The translations under genes and the position numbers were made by a program. From Vicia villosa (taxonomy: Eukaryota > Streptophyta > Magnoliopsida > Fabales > Fabaceae), in assembly GCF_029867415.1 (NCBI RefSeq), contig NC_081182.1:14258497-14322496 (forward strand): DNA of 64,000 nt, given 5' to 3'. Under the pieces are notes generated by a model. The model was not told where the DNA came from. It searched no databases and was given only the letters and a program-made list of their open reading frames with translations. Within the stretch, counting starts at the first letter, position 1. The number at the start of each line of letters is the position of its first letter. Below are positions 12,705 through 24,029 of the stretch, piece after piece.

Positions 12705-13247
12705 GGAATGGCAATGGTTAGGAATTGGATAGAATACTAAATTATCTGTTCCTCTCATATTTGTAATTTGAAAAATCTCCGTATTCGAGTTCATATCCGC
12801 GTGTGCACCAATGTTCATACTCGTACTCCTATCTTATGAGTACCTCATATCCGTTTATCCGTATTTGTAGTTAAATTAAATCGATTAGTTACAAAAATAT
12901 CATATAATTTAAAGTTTTTTAACAATATTAAAAAAATTATAGATGTTATTGTTGAGTTAAAAAATAAGTACACACTTTTATTAAAATGTGTAATACTTTA
13001 ATAGTGATATATTTTTTAAAAGATTGATAAACATGCATTATTATATAATAATAGTAATGATATTATATAAAGAATCAGTGCGGATATGAGACGGGGTGAG
13101 TAGTAAGATATATGTGTCCGCTCTCATACCCGCTTATTTTAATAGGTAATATCTGTCTGTGCCCATATATATTTTGCGAATTTTTATCCTTCTCGTTGTG
13201 AGCATTTTTTACAGGTACCCATGGGGTATGGGCCAAATTGTCATCCA
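12705..13247. mobile_element. Non-autonomous transposon with imperfect GGAATGGCAATGG-like ends
   Basis: The left end TTAGGAATGGCAATGG and the reverse complement of the right end (TTATGGATGACAATTT) are similar but not identical. Inside are paired motifs such as GGATATGAGACGGG and GGTACCCATGGGGTATGGGC, common in plant hAT-type non-autonomous elements. No transposase and no clear target duplication are seen, so the limits are approximate. Confidence 0.45.
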
Positions 13248-13249
13248 TA

Positions 13250-13545
13250 AGTTGGTTCTTGTTCAAACTTTCTCTCAACTGTGTCAACAAAGTTTCTCTC
13301 TCACATATTTGTTGTTGTATCTATGGAGGATTCTTGTTACCTTGCATATATCTATTGAGAATGGGAGGATCACGTCCATACAATATCTTAAAGTGAGTCA
13401 TCTCCAAACTGAGGTGTTATACCAAAACTTTGTCCTAACCTTTTGGAATTTGAAATGTAAAGCACCTCAAATACATTTTAGACATTTATTTAAAGCGTTT
13501 GATTGACCATCTAATTGAGGATGATATGTGATAAGATTATTTAGA
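13250..13545 (-). pseudogene. Ty3/gypsy integrase fragment
   Basis: The minus strand carries TYHPQLDGQSNA, a variant of the conserved YHPQTDGQTE motif of gypsy integrases, followed by a broken stretch resembling the integrase C-terminal part down to about 13,250. Stops interrupt it. The first ~110 bp (13,483–13,590) are repeated almost unchanged at about 13,617–13,730, a local tandem duplication that carries the same motif. No LTR was identified. Confidence 0.65.
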
Positions 13546-13739
13546 TCATATTTTCAATAATTTTCATGTTTAAGTATTGATGTTTTAAGTTTTGTTTTTT
13601 CATTTTTCAATTTTATCTAAAGCGTTTGATTGACCATAAGATTGAGGATGGTATGTGATAAGATTATCTAGATCATATTTTTAATAATTTTCATGTTTAA
13701 ATATTGATGTTTTAAGCTTTGTTTTTTCTTTTTTATTTG

Positions 13740-14455
13740 TTTTTCATGTGTTTCATCGGTTTTTAGGATAAAAAAGTCGTTTTAGACAAAAGGGGAGTCA
13801 AGAAGGAAAAAAACACTAAAATTTGAAGTTTTGAAGATCTGTCATACAAAAAATCAGCGGCTCATTACGAACTGATCGTAACCTGGACTACGGGGCCGAG
13901 TGGCCCCATGTTGTTCCCCATAGAAAATCTAGGAGGTTTTAATTTGTCACCTCAAGTTGTACCTGACACCCCCCCCCCCCAAATGCAATAAAAAGACTAT
14001 AATAGCCTTACAAACAATTTCCAACATTTTCAAAATTCACTTAAAGGTTGCGCAGATTTAAAAATTTCTCTAGCGATATCGGAAATTTATAGAATCTACC
14101 GGAAGTTATTGAAAAAGTGAGTAATTTACCTTATATTTTGGAATTGTCTGAGGTTTTGTCTTGAAATAATGGAATTTCCGGAAGTTTTAACCTTAATTTA
14201 TGGAATTTCCAGAATGTTTTACCAGAAACTATGAAATTTTTGGATTTTCGTATATCCAATTGTACCGGAAAATTCATAATTTTCGGTAGTTTCAAAAAGT
14301 TTGAAATTTTTCAAAATTTTTAGAATTTCTGGTAGTACTAGATTGGAAACTTGGAAATTGACCTTATGTCACTGATTTTTGTCATTTTATCATTTTGGAG
14401 TGAGGACTAGGGGAAAGGACAAAACCATGTTTTCTTGTTTTTTATTTGAAGGGGA
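13740..14455. other. Unassigned AT-rich sequence with a C13 run
   Basis: No gene is seen. A homopolymer run of C lies at about 13,968–13,980, and repeated GGAAATTT/CCGGAA-like motifs fill 14,080–14,350. It may be retroelement untranslated sequence. Confidence 0.3.
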
Positions 14456-15656
14456 ACCTACTTCATTGTCTTCCTCTGCCACGTAAGCCTTTATACGACA
14501 TTCAACTTCATATGACTATAAAGATTGTAATGGTTACAAAGAATACCATGGTGTTGGCCACCACATCCTTTGTTCTGTCCACCACGACCATGGTAATGGG
14601 AAGAAAGAGTAGATGATTCAGTGGAAGATAGAGTGGAGATTGGTTGAAAAGTGTGAGGTGTAATGAAGCACAACAACTGTTCACTAACTAATTCATGGTC
14701 AGGAACAAGGGATCCCAATAAAATCTGATTACTGATAGAATCAAGTTTTGGTGGCAGTCTGATAAGTGTCGTGATCATAAAAAACTTGTTAATTGTTAAT
14801 GAGTTGTTGCATCATTTGTAAAAGACATTAGGGTTGAAAAATTAACATTAAAAAAATCAAGCTTACTAAGATAAGCTTACATATCCATATTCTCTAATTT
14901 TAAAGGGTTGATATTAAGGATGACATTGTAAAGATAATAGACATCGGTGGAGAAGATTTTTTTAGCCTTTTCTTAAATCTCATAACAAGTTGTAAATGCT
15001 TGATACTACACTTGGAGATTAGGCGATATGGAAAATCATAACACGATGCATATAGAGGCATTGGTATGCTTCCATTTATTGCAATGGACGCTGGAAGTAT
15101 CTTCGATTATTTGGTCAAGTGATATTCAAGTCCTTGACAGTAAATCTATAACTTGAAAGCACTAACCAATATGTTGTAGTTAGTTGTTTCACTTAGTTTC
15201 TCGAGCGAAACTTTGATAAAAGTGACGAATTCGATTGCGGAATGATCTCCCGTGAGAGTTGATGGTTGATAAACATGCAAACAAGGCCACTTAGTGGTGG
15301 GAGGATAGTACGGTCGGAATGAACAGCGAAATTGGGGAAACGCGTTGAAAAATGGATCTGGTGCAGTGTGCATGAGGTGTATGCACCGGGATGGTGATCA
15401 TGCTTGAGGGAACGTGTGGCACGTTGATTGGGGGAGTGCTTTACATCAACGGGTTTGTCGGAGAGTTTTGAACCTAGTGGTGGCGACACACCGGTGATCG
15501 GATGTGCGGTTGCGAATAAGAGAGGCACGTAGTAGCCGTTTGTATTGTGAACGACAAAGTTATTAGGACAAAATAGAAGGGATCGTGAAACCCTTAACTT
15601 TTGATACCATATTGAAAGTGTATTTTCTGAATGTAATTGTGTGTCAAATGAAATCA

Positions 15657-15660
<4 letters not shown>
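14455..15660 (-). pseudogene. Ty1/copia gag remnant with primer-binding site
   Basis: On the minus strand a TTGATACCAT (plus sense, about 15,600–15,610) gives the TGGTATCA primer-binding core of copia elements. The readable piece beside it (IWYQKLRVSRSLLF) is a translation of that site. Downstream, at 14,491–14,778, is a gag-like stretch (LLGSLVPDHELVSEQLL) of the UBN2 type followed by a Gly/His-rich region. Several frames are needed, so the gene is dead. The LTR would lie beyond 15,612 and merges into an AT repeat. Confidence 0.6.

Positions 15661-15705
<45 letters not shown>
15661..15705. repeat. (AT)n microsatellite
   Basis: About 45 bp of uninterrupted AT dinucleotides next to the copia remnant's LTR side. 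Confidence 0.95.
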
Positions 15706-15709
<4 letters not shown>

Positions 15710-16079
15710 TTGTAAAAGATAGATAATGTAATTATTATAATTTATACAATATTAAAACTAATTAATGCTATGTTGCCTCTATTGAAAGGTTTAAATTTGG
15801 GTTACTAATAAGAATTACAACCAAATAAAAGGAATTGGGTTTTTTTTACATTAACAAACTTAACTGATATCATTCAAAGAACAATATTCAATACAAGGAG
15901 GTATCATATTAAGAATAATACGCCTAGACTAAGAATTGACCGCTTTAGCTAAGATATGGGCAATCAATTTTGCTTGGCACTTTATGAACTTGACCTCAAA
16001 GTTTGGAAAAAAGGCAACAAATTCTGAGTAGCCTTAATACTAAAACTAAATTCAGAGTTACCTAGATGTTTTGTATGAA

Positions 16080-16745
16080 TAGACTAGATTACAAATTGAC
16101 AATAACTTTAAAAAATAACATGAGATAATTGTAGAGAGATGAAATTTTGGATTGCTTCCTTCAGTGTAGTTGCTTCAGCTTCAATGACAGAAATAATACC
16201 CACATCACAAGACACACCAGTGGTGAGAAACCTCCCTAAGTGATACCTGAAATATCACCCTCTATTCGAGGTTCGACAAACATTATGGAAACCTGCGTCG
16301 ACATTGCACTTCACCTGATCTATCAAAGGCGGAATCCACACATCTGGGTTATTAGGGGCAACGTATGAGTTACGCTCTTCTCTAGCTAACAACCAATCAT
16401 GCCAATTATGATAAGCTTGTATACCAATCATCATAGCATCCTCTCGAGCATCTTGCCAAACCACATTATTCCTACTCTGCCAAAGAACCTCAAGCAAAAC
16501 AACAAATCTACCCGCATCCCTACGATCCTCACGACTACAAACATAAAAAATAAGGGACTTAGCGTCGTGGAAAGTATGTAAACGAGGTTCGATTATAGAT
16601 GACAAACCTGCTGCCTGTCAGCTTTGAGTTGTAGAAAAGCATCCGAAAAACACATGCCACTCATCTTCATCTTCTAATTCACACCAAGGATATAAAGACG
16701 GGCATTTGTACATGATGTTGTTGAAGCTTAGATCGAGTCGAGAGG
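16080..16745 (-). pseudogene. LINE (non-LTR) fragment: zf-RVT and RNase H domains
   Basis: Reading the minus strand from 16,745, a zinc-binding reverse-transcriptase motif appears first (CPSLYPWCELEDEDEWHVFFGC). It is followed by an open stretch to 16,255 that ends in an RNase H start (IPPLIDQVKCNVDAGFHN), and then, after a stop, more RNase H (VIEAEATTLKEAIQ). This is the C-terminal order of plant L1-type LINE ORF2. The reverse transcriptase and the poly-A tail are not seen. The element is broken by at least two stops. Confidence 0.72.
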
Positions 16746-17380
16746 CAATCAAAAGGAATTGAGTTGTTTGCAATATTCTCCAGCTTTAGCTAAAATGTGC
16801 TTCATTCATGTGTTCTTTGAACAATGGTTGAATGGGTAGTTCACTAGTTTGATGTTAAGAGCATAAATATCGATGGATTCAAGCCGTGTCTACACAAATT
16901 TTTAAGCCATCATGTCAGAATTTAATGGATATTTATGGAGGAAAAAACTTTGGTACATTTGCATACGTTCTTTAACGTAGGAATGCTTTTTTACTGTTCT
17001 TTCCCATTTAATTCAACATAAACATTATACTTCAAGTGCCAATAAAATATATGGATGTAAATTGTGGAGGTTTGGTGTGATCCATTTTAAATTTTTTGAT
17101 GAGATAAATCAATACTTGAGAATTATAGATGAGTTGTTTAAATAACTAAAGTGTAATATAATATAAAAAAATTAAGAGAACCCATTTAAAGAAGTCAAAT
17201 GGATATAATTAATGAATATGAATGCTCTAAGATCATAGTCACCTAATTTGTTTCCGTATGTTGTACTGGATCTGGTTGTTACATAGCCGGTACACTATCA
17301 ATAGATTTTTTTACTTTGTCTAGTTAATAACAATAAAGTACAGTCTAAAATATATTAAAAGACTAATAGAGCGTAACACA
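16746..17380. other. AT-rich sequence without recognised gene
   Basis: No ORF, RNA gene or transposon terminus is recognised. Confidence 0.4.
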
Positions 17381-17506
17381 GTCCCACATCGGTTAATTCA
17401 TAAACAATAGAGTCTAGAAATGTTTATAAAATGGAGCGCCTCATCCAAAAATAGGGTGTTGAGTAGCAGTCTATAAAGTGCAAGGGTGCAAATCCAGAAA
17501 GTGCAA
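17381..17506 (+). promoter_or_regulatory. snRNA-type promoter signals (USE, TATA, 3' box)
   Basis: GTCCCACATCG at 17,381–17,391 is an exact match to the plant snRNA upstream element RTCCCACATCG. A TATA box (TATAAAA) begins at 17,425, 33 nt later, the spacing of Pol II-transcribed plant U-RNA genes rather than Pol III ones. Two matches to the plant 3' box CA(N)3–10AGTNNAA follow at 17,467–17,483 and 17,495–17,506. No known snRNA or snoRNA is recognised between them. The upstream motif is also common in plant repeats, so this may be a dead repeat copy. Confidence 0.4.
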
Positions 17507-18233
17507 CTAACTACCATTTCATTTGGTGATCTAAAGGTCAAATTAGTGTGAATACGTGCGAAATGCAGTGTTTAATTTAATCTTTGTAGATTTAACTCAA
17601 CTAGTCCTTTTGGGTTTGTTCTACAACAACTACAATTTTGAAGATGAGAATACAAGTAATGGTCCTAGTAGTCGTGCTCAATGCTGCTTCCCAACGCACC
17701 CCTCAATTTTAAACTTTGGAATCACATAAATATAGCATCTTCCATAAGATATAATAGAACTCAAATTTTGAACTTCAAGGGGCGTGCAGGTGATCGGAGT
17801 GCATGAACATGGAATGTGGATCATGTGTCTGTAGGATGACAAGCATTCTTATTTATAAATAGCTTGTTAAGATCTGTTTTGATCATGTTCCTCCAAGAGA
17901 CATGCTGCAATTGTTGCATTAGCATCACACCAGTATTATTATTATTAAAACTCCTTTTTTTAGGTGAAGCATTTGCATTGAAAATGTTATAATAATGCAA
18001 ATGCAACATAGTATGAGTTGGAGAGATTCCTTGGAGGAGACACATCTCTAACATTTATGTAGTAATGTTTGGATTCAAATCTTGATTAGTTGACCTCATT
18101 GATATATGAATAAGAAGAGATTCCATATGTCGCCTAACACCTATGATATATATTGAGAAGATGCCAATGAAAAAGTACAGACTCAATTCAACATTCAAAT
18201 CAAGGCTTCTCTTTCTTTTCTCTTGAGCAAAAA

Positions 18234-19121
18234 ATGGCAGCTTCTTCTCCTTTGAACACAAGATCCAATTTCCATGCTCGCTCAATCAGCTTGCCATCTA
18301 GACCACACCCCTTATTTCTTAAATGCAGTGAACATTTGGAGACCTTATTAAAGTCTTCTAATGAAACCTTCTCCTCATCGTTACTTTTCCATAAGATCGA
18401 TGGCTTGCGAGATTTGATTGAGTGTGTTGAAAATTTGATTCAGCTTCCACTCACACAAGATGCACTTGTTCATGATCATCAAGAAAATTGGGTAAACAAC
18501 CTTTTGGATGGATCCTTAAGGCTCTTAGATGCGTGTAGTGCAGCTAAAGATTCTCTAATTCATACAAAAGAATACACAAGAGAACTTCAATCCATCATAA
18601 GAAGAAGAGGAGACGGAGCGGACGTCACTGCAGAGGCTAAGAAATTCATGACATCTAGAAAAGTTGTGAAAAAGGCCATCTCCAAAGCCTTGACAAATTT
18701 GAAGGGAAATACCAAAAGTTGCAACAGGTTATCAACAAACAAAGACCATCAAACATTGGCTTTGATTAAATTATTACAAGATGTTGAAGTAGCTACACTA
18801 ACTACATTCCAGACAACACTGCAATTTATCTCAGGGACCACACCGTCAAAATCCAACAGTTGGGGCTCCATTTCCAAGCTTATACAGCCTAAAAGAGTTG
18901 CTTGCTCTCTAGTTGCAGATGAGAGTGAATTTGCCCAAGTGGATGTAGCATTGCAGTGTTTCCTATTTACCGAGACTGGAAAACTTGAAGCTATCAATGA
19001 TCTACAAAACCATTTGGAGAAAATAGAATGTTGCAGTCAGGACCTTGAAGAAGGACTTGAGTTTCTGTTTAGGCGTCTCATTAAAATCCGAGTCTCACTT
19101 CTTAATACCCTCAATCATTAG
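18234..19121 (+). CDS. DUF241/BPS1-like protein, copy 2
   Basis: Intact single-exon gene, 295 aa, in register with copy 1 along its full length. Its own differences include RRRGDGADVTAEAKKFM in the middle and ECCSQDLEEGLEF near the end, where most copies have ESCIQ. The leader and TATA-like GATATATATTGAGAAG lie about 90 bp upstream. The 3' flank keeps the family's conserved block with TTTTGTAGTGATAT and AATAATAAAGCGATAC (19,140–19,225), a likely polyadenylation region. Function is unknown. The conserved open frame argues it is or was recently expressed. Confidence 0.87.
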   Translation: MAASSPLNTRSNFHARSISLPSRPHPLFLKCSEHLETLLKSSNETFSSSLLFHKIDGLRDLIECVENLIQLPLTQDALVHDHQENWVNNLLDGSLRLLDACSAAKDSLIHTKEYTRELQSIIRRRGDGADVTAEAKKFMTSRKVVKKAISKALTNLKGNTKSCNRLSTNKDHQTLALIKLLQDVEVATLTTFQTTLQFISGTTPSKSNSWGSISKLIQPKRVACSLVADESEFAQVDVALQCFLFTETGKLEAINDLQNHLEKIECCSQDLEEGLEFLFRRLIKIRVSLLNTLNH

Positions 19122-19479
19122 TTGAATGTATACAAGGATCAAAATTTTGTAGTGATATAAATACACTTGTACATGAAAATTATATGTGAAAATGAATAGC
19201 AATAATAAAGCGATACTTTTTATTAATTTCCTATTGCAACATCTTCGGAAACCTGATGATTATTTACTAACTTGTACAGAAATTAAATCAAGACAATAGC
19301 TTTAGGATTTATCATGCGTTTCCGAAGAATAGGGATCTTGGCTTGTTCAAGACCTAACTCTCTTTACTTAGATCCTCTCTACAATTTCTGAAGTTACTCT
19401 ACACTCAAGTATTATCTTGCATACATACTTTTAGACAAAATTCATAAGCGTTTTCAGGCGTTGATGAAAGCTTGGATTC

Positions 19480-20010
19480 ATCAGTTGAGGTAAGAACTCA
19501 AAATTACGAAGAAGGCAGATCATTCAATCTCAAAGTATGTTTTAAGAATTAGAGCTATAGTTGATTTACTTCTTGCTATTGGAGATCCTATTTATAAAAG
19601 AGATCAGGTTCATGCAATTCTACAAGGCTTACCCGAAGAATGCAACTCATTCATCATGATAATCTATGGTGAAGTTGATCCTTTGGATCTTTATGACATT
19701 GAACCTCTTCTCTATGTTCAAAAAGCACAGCTTGACAAGTATCGACAAGAGTTAGTTGTCATGAATGCCACTGCAAATTTGGCTCACACACTAAGTGAAA
19801 ACTCAGGAAGTCATGGTGGTTATCAACAATTTTCTGGTAGAGGACGTCAATTTTATGGTTATGGACGTGATAAGTCCAATCTTTGCACTTGTAATTTCCA
19901 ACTTGTCAGCTCTACAACAAGTATGGTCACTCAGCCATGGGATGTTGGCACAGGTTTGATAAATCCTTCGAGCCAACTCAAGTAAAGTAGCAATCAAACT
20001 CTTTTGGTGG
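19480..20010 (+). pseudogene. Ty1/copia gag fragment (UBN2 type)
   Basis: A readable stretch from about 19,500 gives SKYVLRIRAIVDLLLAIGD, then LQGLPEECNSFIMII, then a Gln/Gly/Arg-rich region (HGGYQQFSGRGRQFYGYGR), the order of plant copia gag before its zinc knuckle. The start is missing and the zinc-knuckle region is lost in stops. It lies in sense orientation just downstream of DUF241 copy 2. Confidence 0.7.
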
Positions 20011-20680
20011 TCCAGGTCACATTTAAGGCAATGCTAGTCAAAAAGCAAGGAAATAATAATAATAATGATAATAATAAAGAACAAAGCTGATGAAAAAAAC
20101 AACAAGTAATCAAGGAAATGAAATTTAAAGGACTGTTGATGAGATTCAAAGAAGTGGTCTTGATGCGTCAATTATTGTAAATGATGCGTGAAATTAGTAA
20201 ATGTTTCGCACGTGAGCTTACGGTGCCACGGTGCCCTCCTCTTAATGCAATTTACGGATGACTTGTATACATGACTACCGAATGCTAAATGAATATTCAA
20301 ACCTCACTTCTCTTCAGCATCAATTATGTGCATAGGCAAATGAACTATCTGGATGGCGATGTAACGTCTTCTCCTTTTGTGGGTCTGGAACATTAGACTC
20401 ATTGTTGGTCCCCATTTCCCCAAACTCTCTAACACTGGCTACTGTCCATAGCACACGTTATTCTATTCATAAACATATTAGTCATTTCAATCTCTGATCG
20501 CTCCCACCAAATTTTTTGTGTTTACCTGCATTCACATATTCTTTGTACATTTGTTCCATCAACCATTGGTTAGTTTACCAGTTTGAAGTTAAGATTAAGA
20601 ATGTATCTTTACATGAGAATCTTTATGAAACTATATATATACATTGACATATTCCTCTTGGTTTTGGGTTCGACAACAAC
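20011..20680. other. Unassigned spacer
   Basis: No gene is recognised. An AAT/AATAATG run lies near 20,057–20,085. Confidence 0.4.
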
Positions 20681-20689
20681 TTGAAAAAA

Positions 20690-21300
20690 GTTGAGAAGCC
20701 AAACTCTGGTTCTAATTTATGGTGAACTCCATTATCGATATCTTCAATGCACGACTCTAACTTGTGCATAAGAATTTGAAATTCTGAATAGAAGAAGCCT
20801 TGGAACTGATGAGAAACTACAACCCTGCATTAACCTTTATGAAGTAATTTGTTTCTGATTGTTGTGAATTACACTATATTCTTTTAAGACGCACCAACTT
20901 TGAAATTGCTAAGCACTGAAAAAAGTCTCATTGTGTTGGTTTTTTGAAGAAACTTTGAACTTACTTTTCATTGCTTTCAAATTTCCAAGAGCAGTTGCAA
21001 TTGCTTTCCTCATTTTTCTTCTTATATGCCAAGTATTTATCACCCTAAACTGTAGTTCCACTTTCCACATCTCTCTTCCTAAGAATAACTGACTGAAGTT
21101 CATGCAAAATATTTGTTGATTGCACCGTACAATCTTGACTGTATTATAAATCTCCAAGAGTCTCGTAGATTCATCTAATGGTTCATCAACCTGTTTCTCA
21201 TGGCAATGCTTGTTGGGCGACTGTCAATTGGAGCAGCTTATCATTGCTTTCTTGCAAATCCTACAGGCCATTCAGTGTTTAAGTTATTGAAGATGATGAT
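20690..21300 (-). pseudogene. DUF241/BPS1-like pseudogene a
   Basis: Read on the minus strand from about 21,300, pieces equivalent to the family appear in order. They are NGL-DLQESNDKLLQLT (compare DGLRDLIECVENLIQLP), LDESTRLLEIYNT, IRRKMRKAIATALGNLKAM (compare SRKVVKKAISKALTNLK), and near the end CIEDIDNGVHHKLEPE (compare CIQDLEEGLEFLF). Stops and gaps break it. It belongs to a more diverged subfamily than the seven intact genes and lies upstream of copy 3 in opposite orientation. Confidence 0.75.
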
Positions 21301-22128
21301 GAAGAAGCTGTTGGTACGACCATGCAGAGAGATTTGGGGTTTGTTTCTACCACAAATAGCTATAGTGGATGAAATAAGAGTTATGGTTCTATTAGCTTAC
21401 TTATTCTTTAGATATAGCAAATAGCTAGAGGAGACAAGTTCTACTGCAGCAGTGTTTGCTCAATGCTGCTTCCCAACTCACCCTCCAATATTAAACTTAG
21501 GAATCATATGAATATAGCATCTTCCGTAAGATATATAATATAAAACTCAAATTGTGAACTCCAAGAAGGGGCATGCATGTGATGGAAGTGCATGAACATG
21601 GATAGCAGATCATGTGTCTGTATAAGGAGGAGCATTTCTATTTATAAATTATTTGTTAAGATCTGTTTTGATCAATTACATGTTCATGAGTTGATCAAGG
21701 ATTTCAACAGGTGTTAATATATGGATGGTGTGATTCATGTTCCTCCAACTCAGACATCCCTGATAATACTGCAGTTGTTGCTTTAGCATCACAGCACTTA
21801 ACACACATGAAAATAGTTATGTTTATAATTAAAACACATCTTAGGTGAAGCATTTGCATTGAAAATGTTATAATCATGCAAATAAGACAGAGTATGAGTT
21901 GGAGAGATTCCTTGGAGGAGACACAGCTCTAACATTTATCAAATAATGTCTCAATCCAAATCTGGATTAGTTGGCCTCATTGATATGTGATTAAGATGAG
22001 ATTCCTTATGTCGCCTAACAACTTTGATATAAATTGAGAAGATGCCAATGGAAAAATACAGATCCATAACTCAACTCAACATTCAAACAAAGGCTTCTCT
22101 TTTTCTTCTCTTTAGCAGAAAAATAAAA

Positions 22129-23016
22129 ATGGCAGTAATTCCTATAAATACAAAATCCAATTTCCATGGCCGCTCAATCAGCTTGCCATCTAGACCACAC
22201 CCCCTCGTTCTTAAATGCAGTCAACATTTGGAAACCTTACTAAGCTCTTCCAATGAAACCTCTTCCTCATCGTCACTTTTCCATAAGATTGATGGCTTGC
22301 GAGATTTGATCGAGTGTGTTGAAAATTTGATTCAGCTTCCACTAACACAAGATGCACTTGTTCATGATCAGCATCAAGAAAATTGGGTTAATAACCTCTT
22401 GGATGGATCCTTAAGGCTATTAGATGTGTGTAGTTCAGCCAAAGATGCTGTAATTCATACAAAAGAATGCACAAGGGAACTTCAATCCATCATAAGACGA
22501 AGAGGAGGCGGAACGGAGGTCACTGCAGAGGCTAAGAAATTTTTGACATCTAGAAAGATTGTGAAAAAGGCCATCTCCAAAGCCTTGACAAATTTGAAAG
22601 GAAATACCAAAAATTGCAACATGTTATCTACAAACAAAGACCATCAAACATTGTCTTTGATTAAATTATTACAAGATATTGAAGTAGCTACACTTTCTAC
22701 ATTTCAAACAATACTGCAATTTATCTCAGGGACTACACAATCAAAGTCAAACAGCTGGGGTTCCATTTCCAAGCTAATTCAGCCCAAAAGAGTTGCTTGC
22801 TCACAATTGACAGATGAAAGTGAATTTGCTCAAGTGGATGTAGCATTGCAGTCTTTCATATTTACCAAGACGAGTAAAGTTGAAGGCATCAATGATCTGC
22901 AAAACCACTTGGAGAAAACCGAGTCATGCATTCAAGACCTTGAAGAAGGACTCGAGTTTCTGTTTAGACGTCTTATCAAAATCAGAGTGTCATTTCTTAA
23001 TATCCTTAATAATTAA
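22129..23016 (+). CDS. DUF241/BPS1-like protein, copy 3
   Basis: Intact, 295 aa, single exon. An in-frame ATG at 22,042 would add 29 residues, but it lies only about 10 bp after the TATA box (TATAAATT at 22,026–22,033), inside the expected pre-transcription region. The start at 22,129 matches every paralogue and is chosen. Distinct residues include KSNSWGSISK and SQLTDESEFAQVDVALQSFIFTKT. The gene faces copy 4 tail to tail with about 1 kb between the stops. Its upstream region keeps the uninterrupted site into which the MITE of copy 1 inserted. Confidence 0.88.
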   Translation: MAVIPINTKSNFHGRSISLPSRPHPLVLKCSQHLETLLSSSNETSSSSSLFHKIDGLRDLIECVENLIQLPLTQDALVHDQHQENWVNNLLDGSLRLLDVCSSAKDAVIHTKECTRELQSIIRRRGGGTEVTAEAKKFLTSRKIVKKAISKALTNLKGNTKNCNMLSTNKDHQTLSLIKLLQDIEVATLSTFQTILQFISGTTQSKSNSWGSISKLIQPKRVACSQLTDESEFAQVDVALQSFIFTKTSKVEGINDLQNHLEKTESCIQDLEEGLEFLFRRLIKIRVSFLNILNN

Positions 23017-24029
23017 TAGAGTTTTTATGGGAATCAAAATTTTGTAGTGATATAGATACACTTGTACATGGAAATTATATATGTAAATGTATAACAATAA
23101 TAAAGCGATACTTTTTCTAAATTTCGTGTTCCAGTATCCTCTTAAACCCGATGATTATTTACTAACTTGTAGATATATCAAATCATGACAATAGCTTTAT
23201 GATTTTCTTTATTTTGAACTTGTATTAATTGATGCTATTTGGTTTTGTTAATTAAAATTAGTTGAACATATTTATTGTATAAGGTGTGATAGGCCTAATA
23301 ATATTCATGATAGAAGGATACTAAGTTACTAATTATATCGAAGTGTGGTTAGGATTGACTCTAAAACTCTATGATTACTTATTGTTATATCCATGATAGA
23401 GATGTGTTCTAGTGGAAGTCTATGTTTCTAAAGAATTTGAATTAAAAGGCCAACATATTTTCTACTAGAATATCTTCAGAGTTATGCTACTTGCAAGATA
23501 TCAGATTCGCCACAGGAAAAATAGCCACCAGCATTGACCAGAACCCGTGCGAATGGAGAAAATTAACACTCAAAATTTAGCCCATTGGATTTGTTTTTTT
23601 GTTAGATGTTATAGTTAGTAGTTGATGTTACAATTGTTGTTGAACCCGTGCTGTAGATATTTGATGTAACAATTGTGTGACTCAATAGAGATTATTATCA
23701 TACTGTTTGACATGCAGATTTCCATCACATTCAAATCTGAGTTAACCAAAGAACACTGGTCTCATTGTTTTGTTCAAACTGCCTGATGTTTCCTAATTTT
23801 TGAACAACTTTGAGTAATTTTTGAACTGTTTTTGCTTGCTAAATATGAGATCCTTCTAGCTATTATTAATAGATCTACAAGTAAGTAAATAATCATCCGG
23901 TTTAAGAGGATATTGCAAAGGGAAATTAAGAAAAAGTATTGGTTTATTATTGCTATACATTTACTCATATATCTTCATTTACAAGTGTATCTACATCACT
24001 ACAAAATTTTGATCCTTGTATACATTCAA

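Noticed and set aside
22042..22128. N-terminal extension of DUF241 copy 3
   Set aside because: The upstream ATG is about 10 bp after the TATA box and is not shared as a start by the paralogues.
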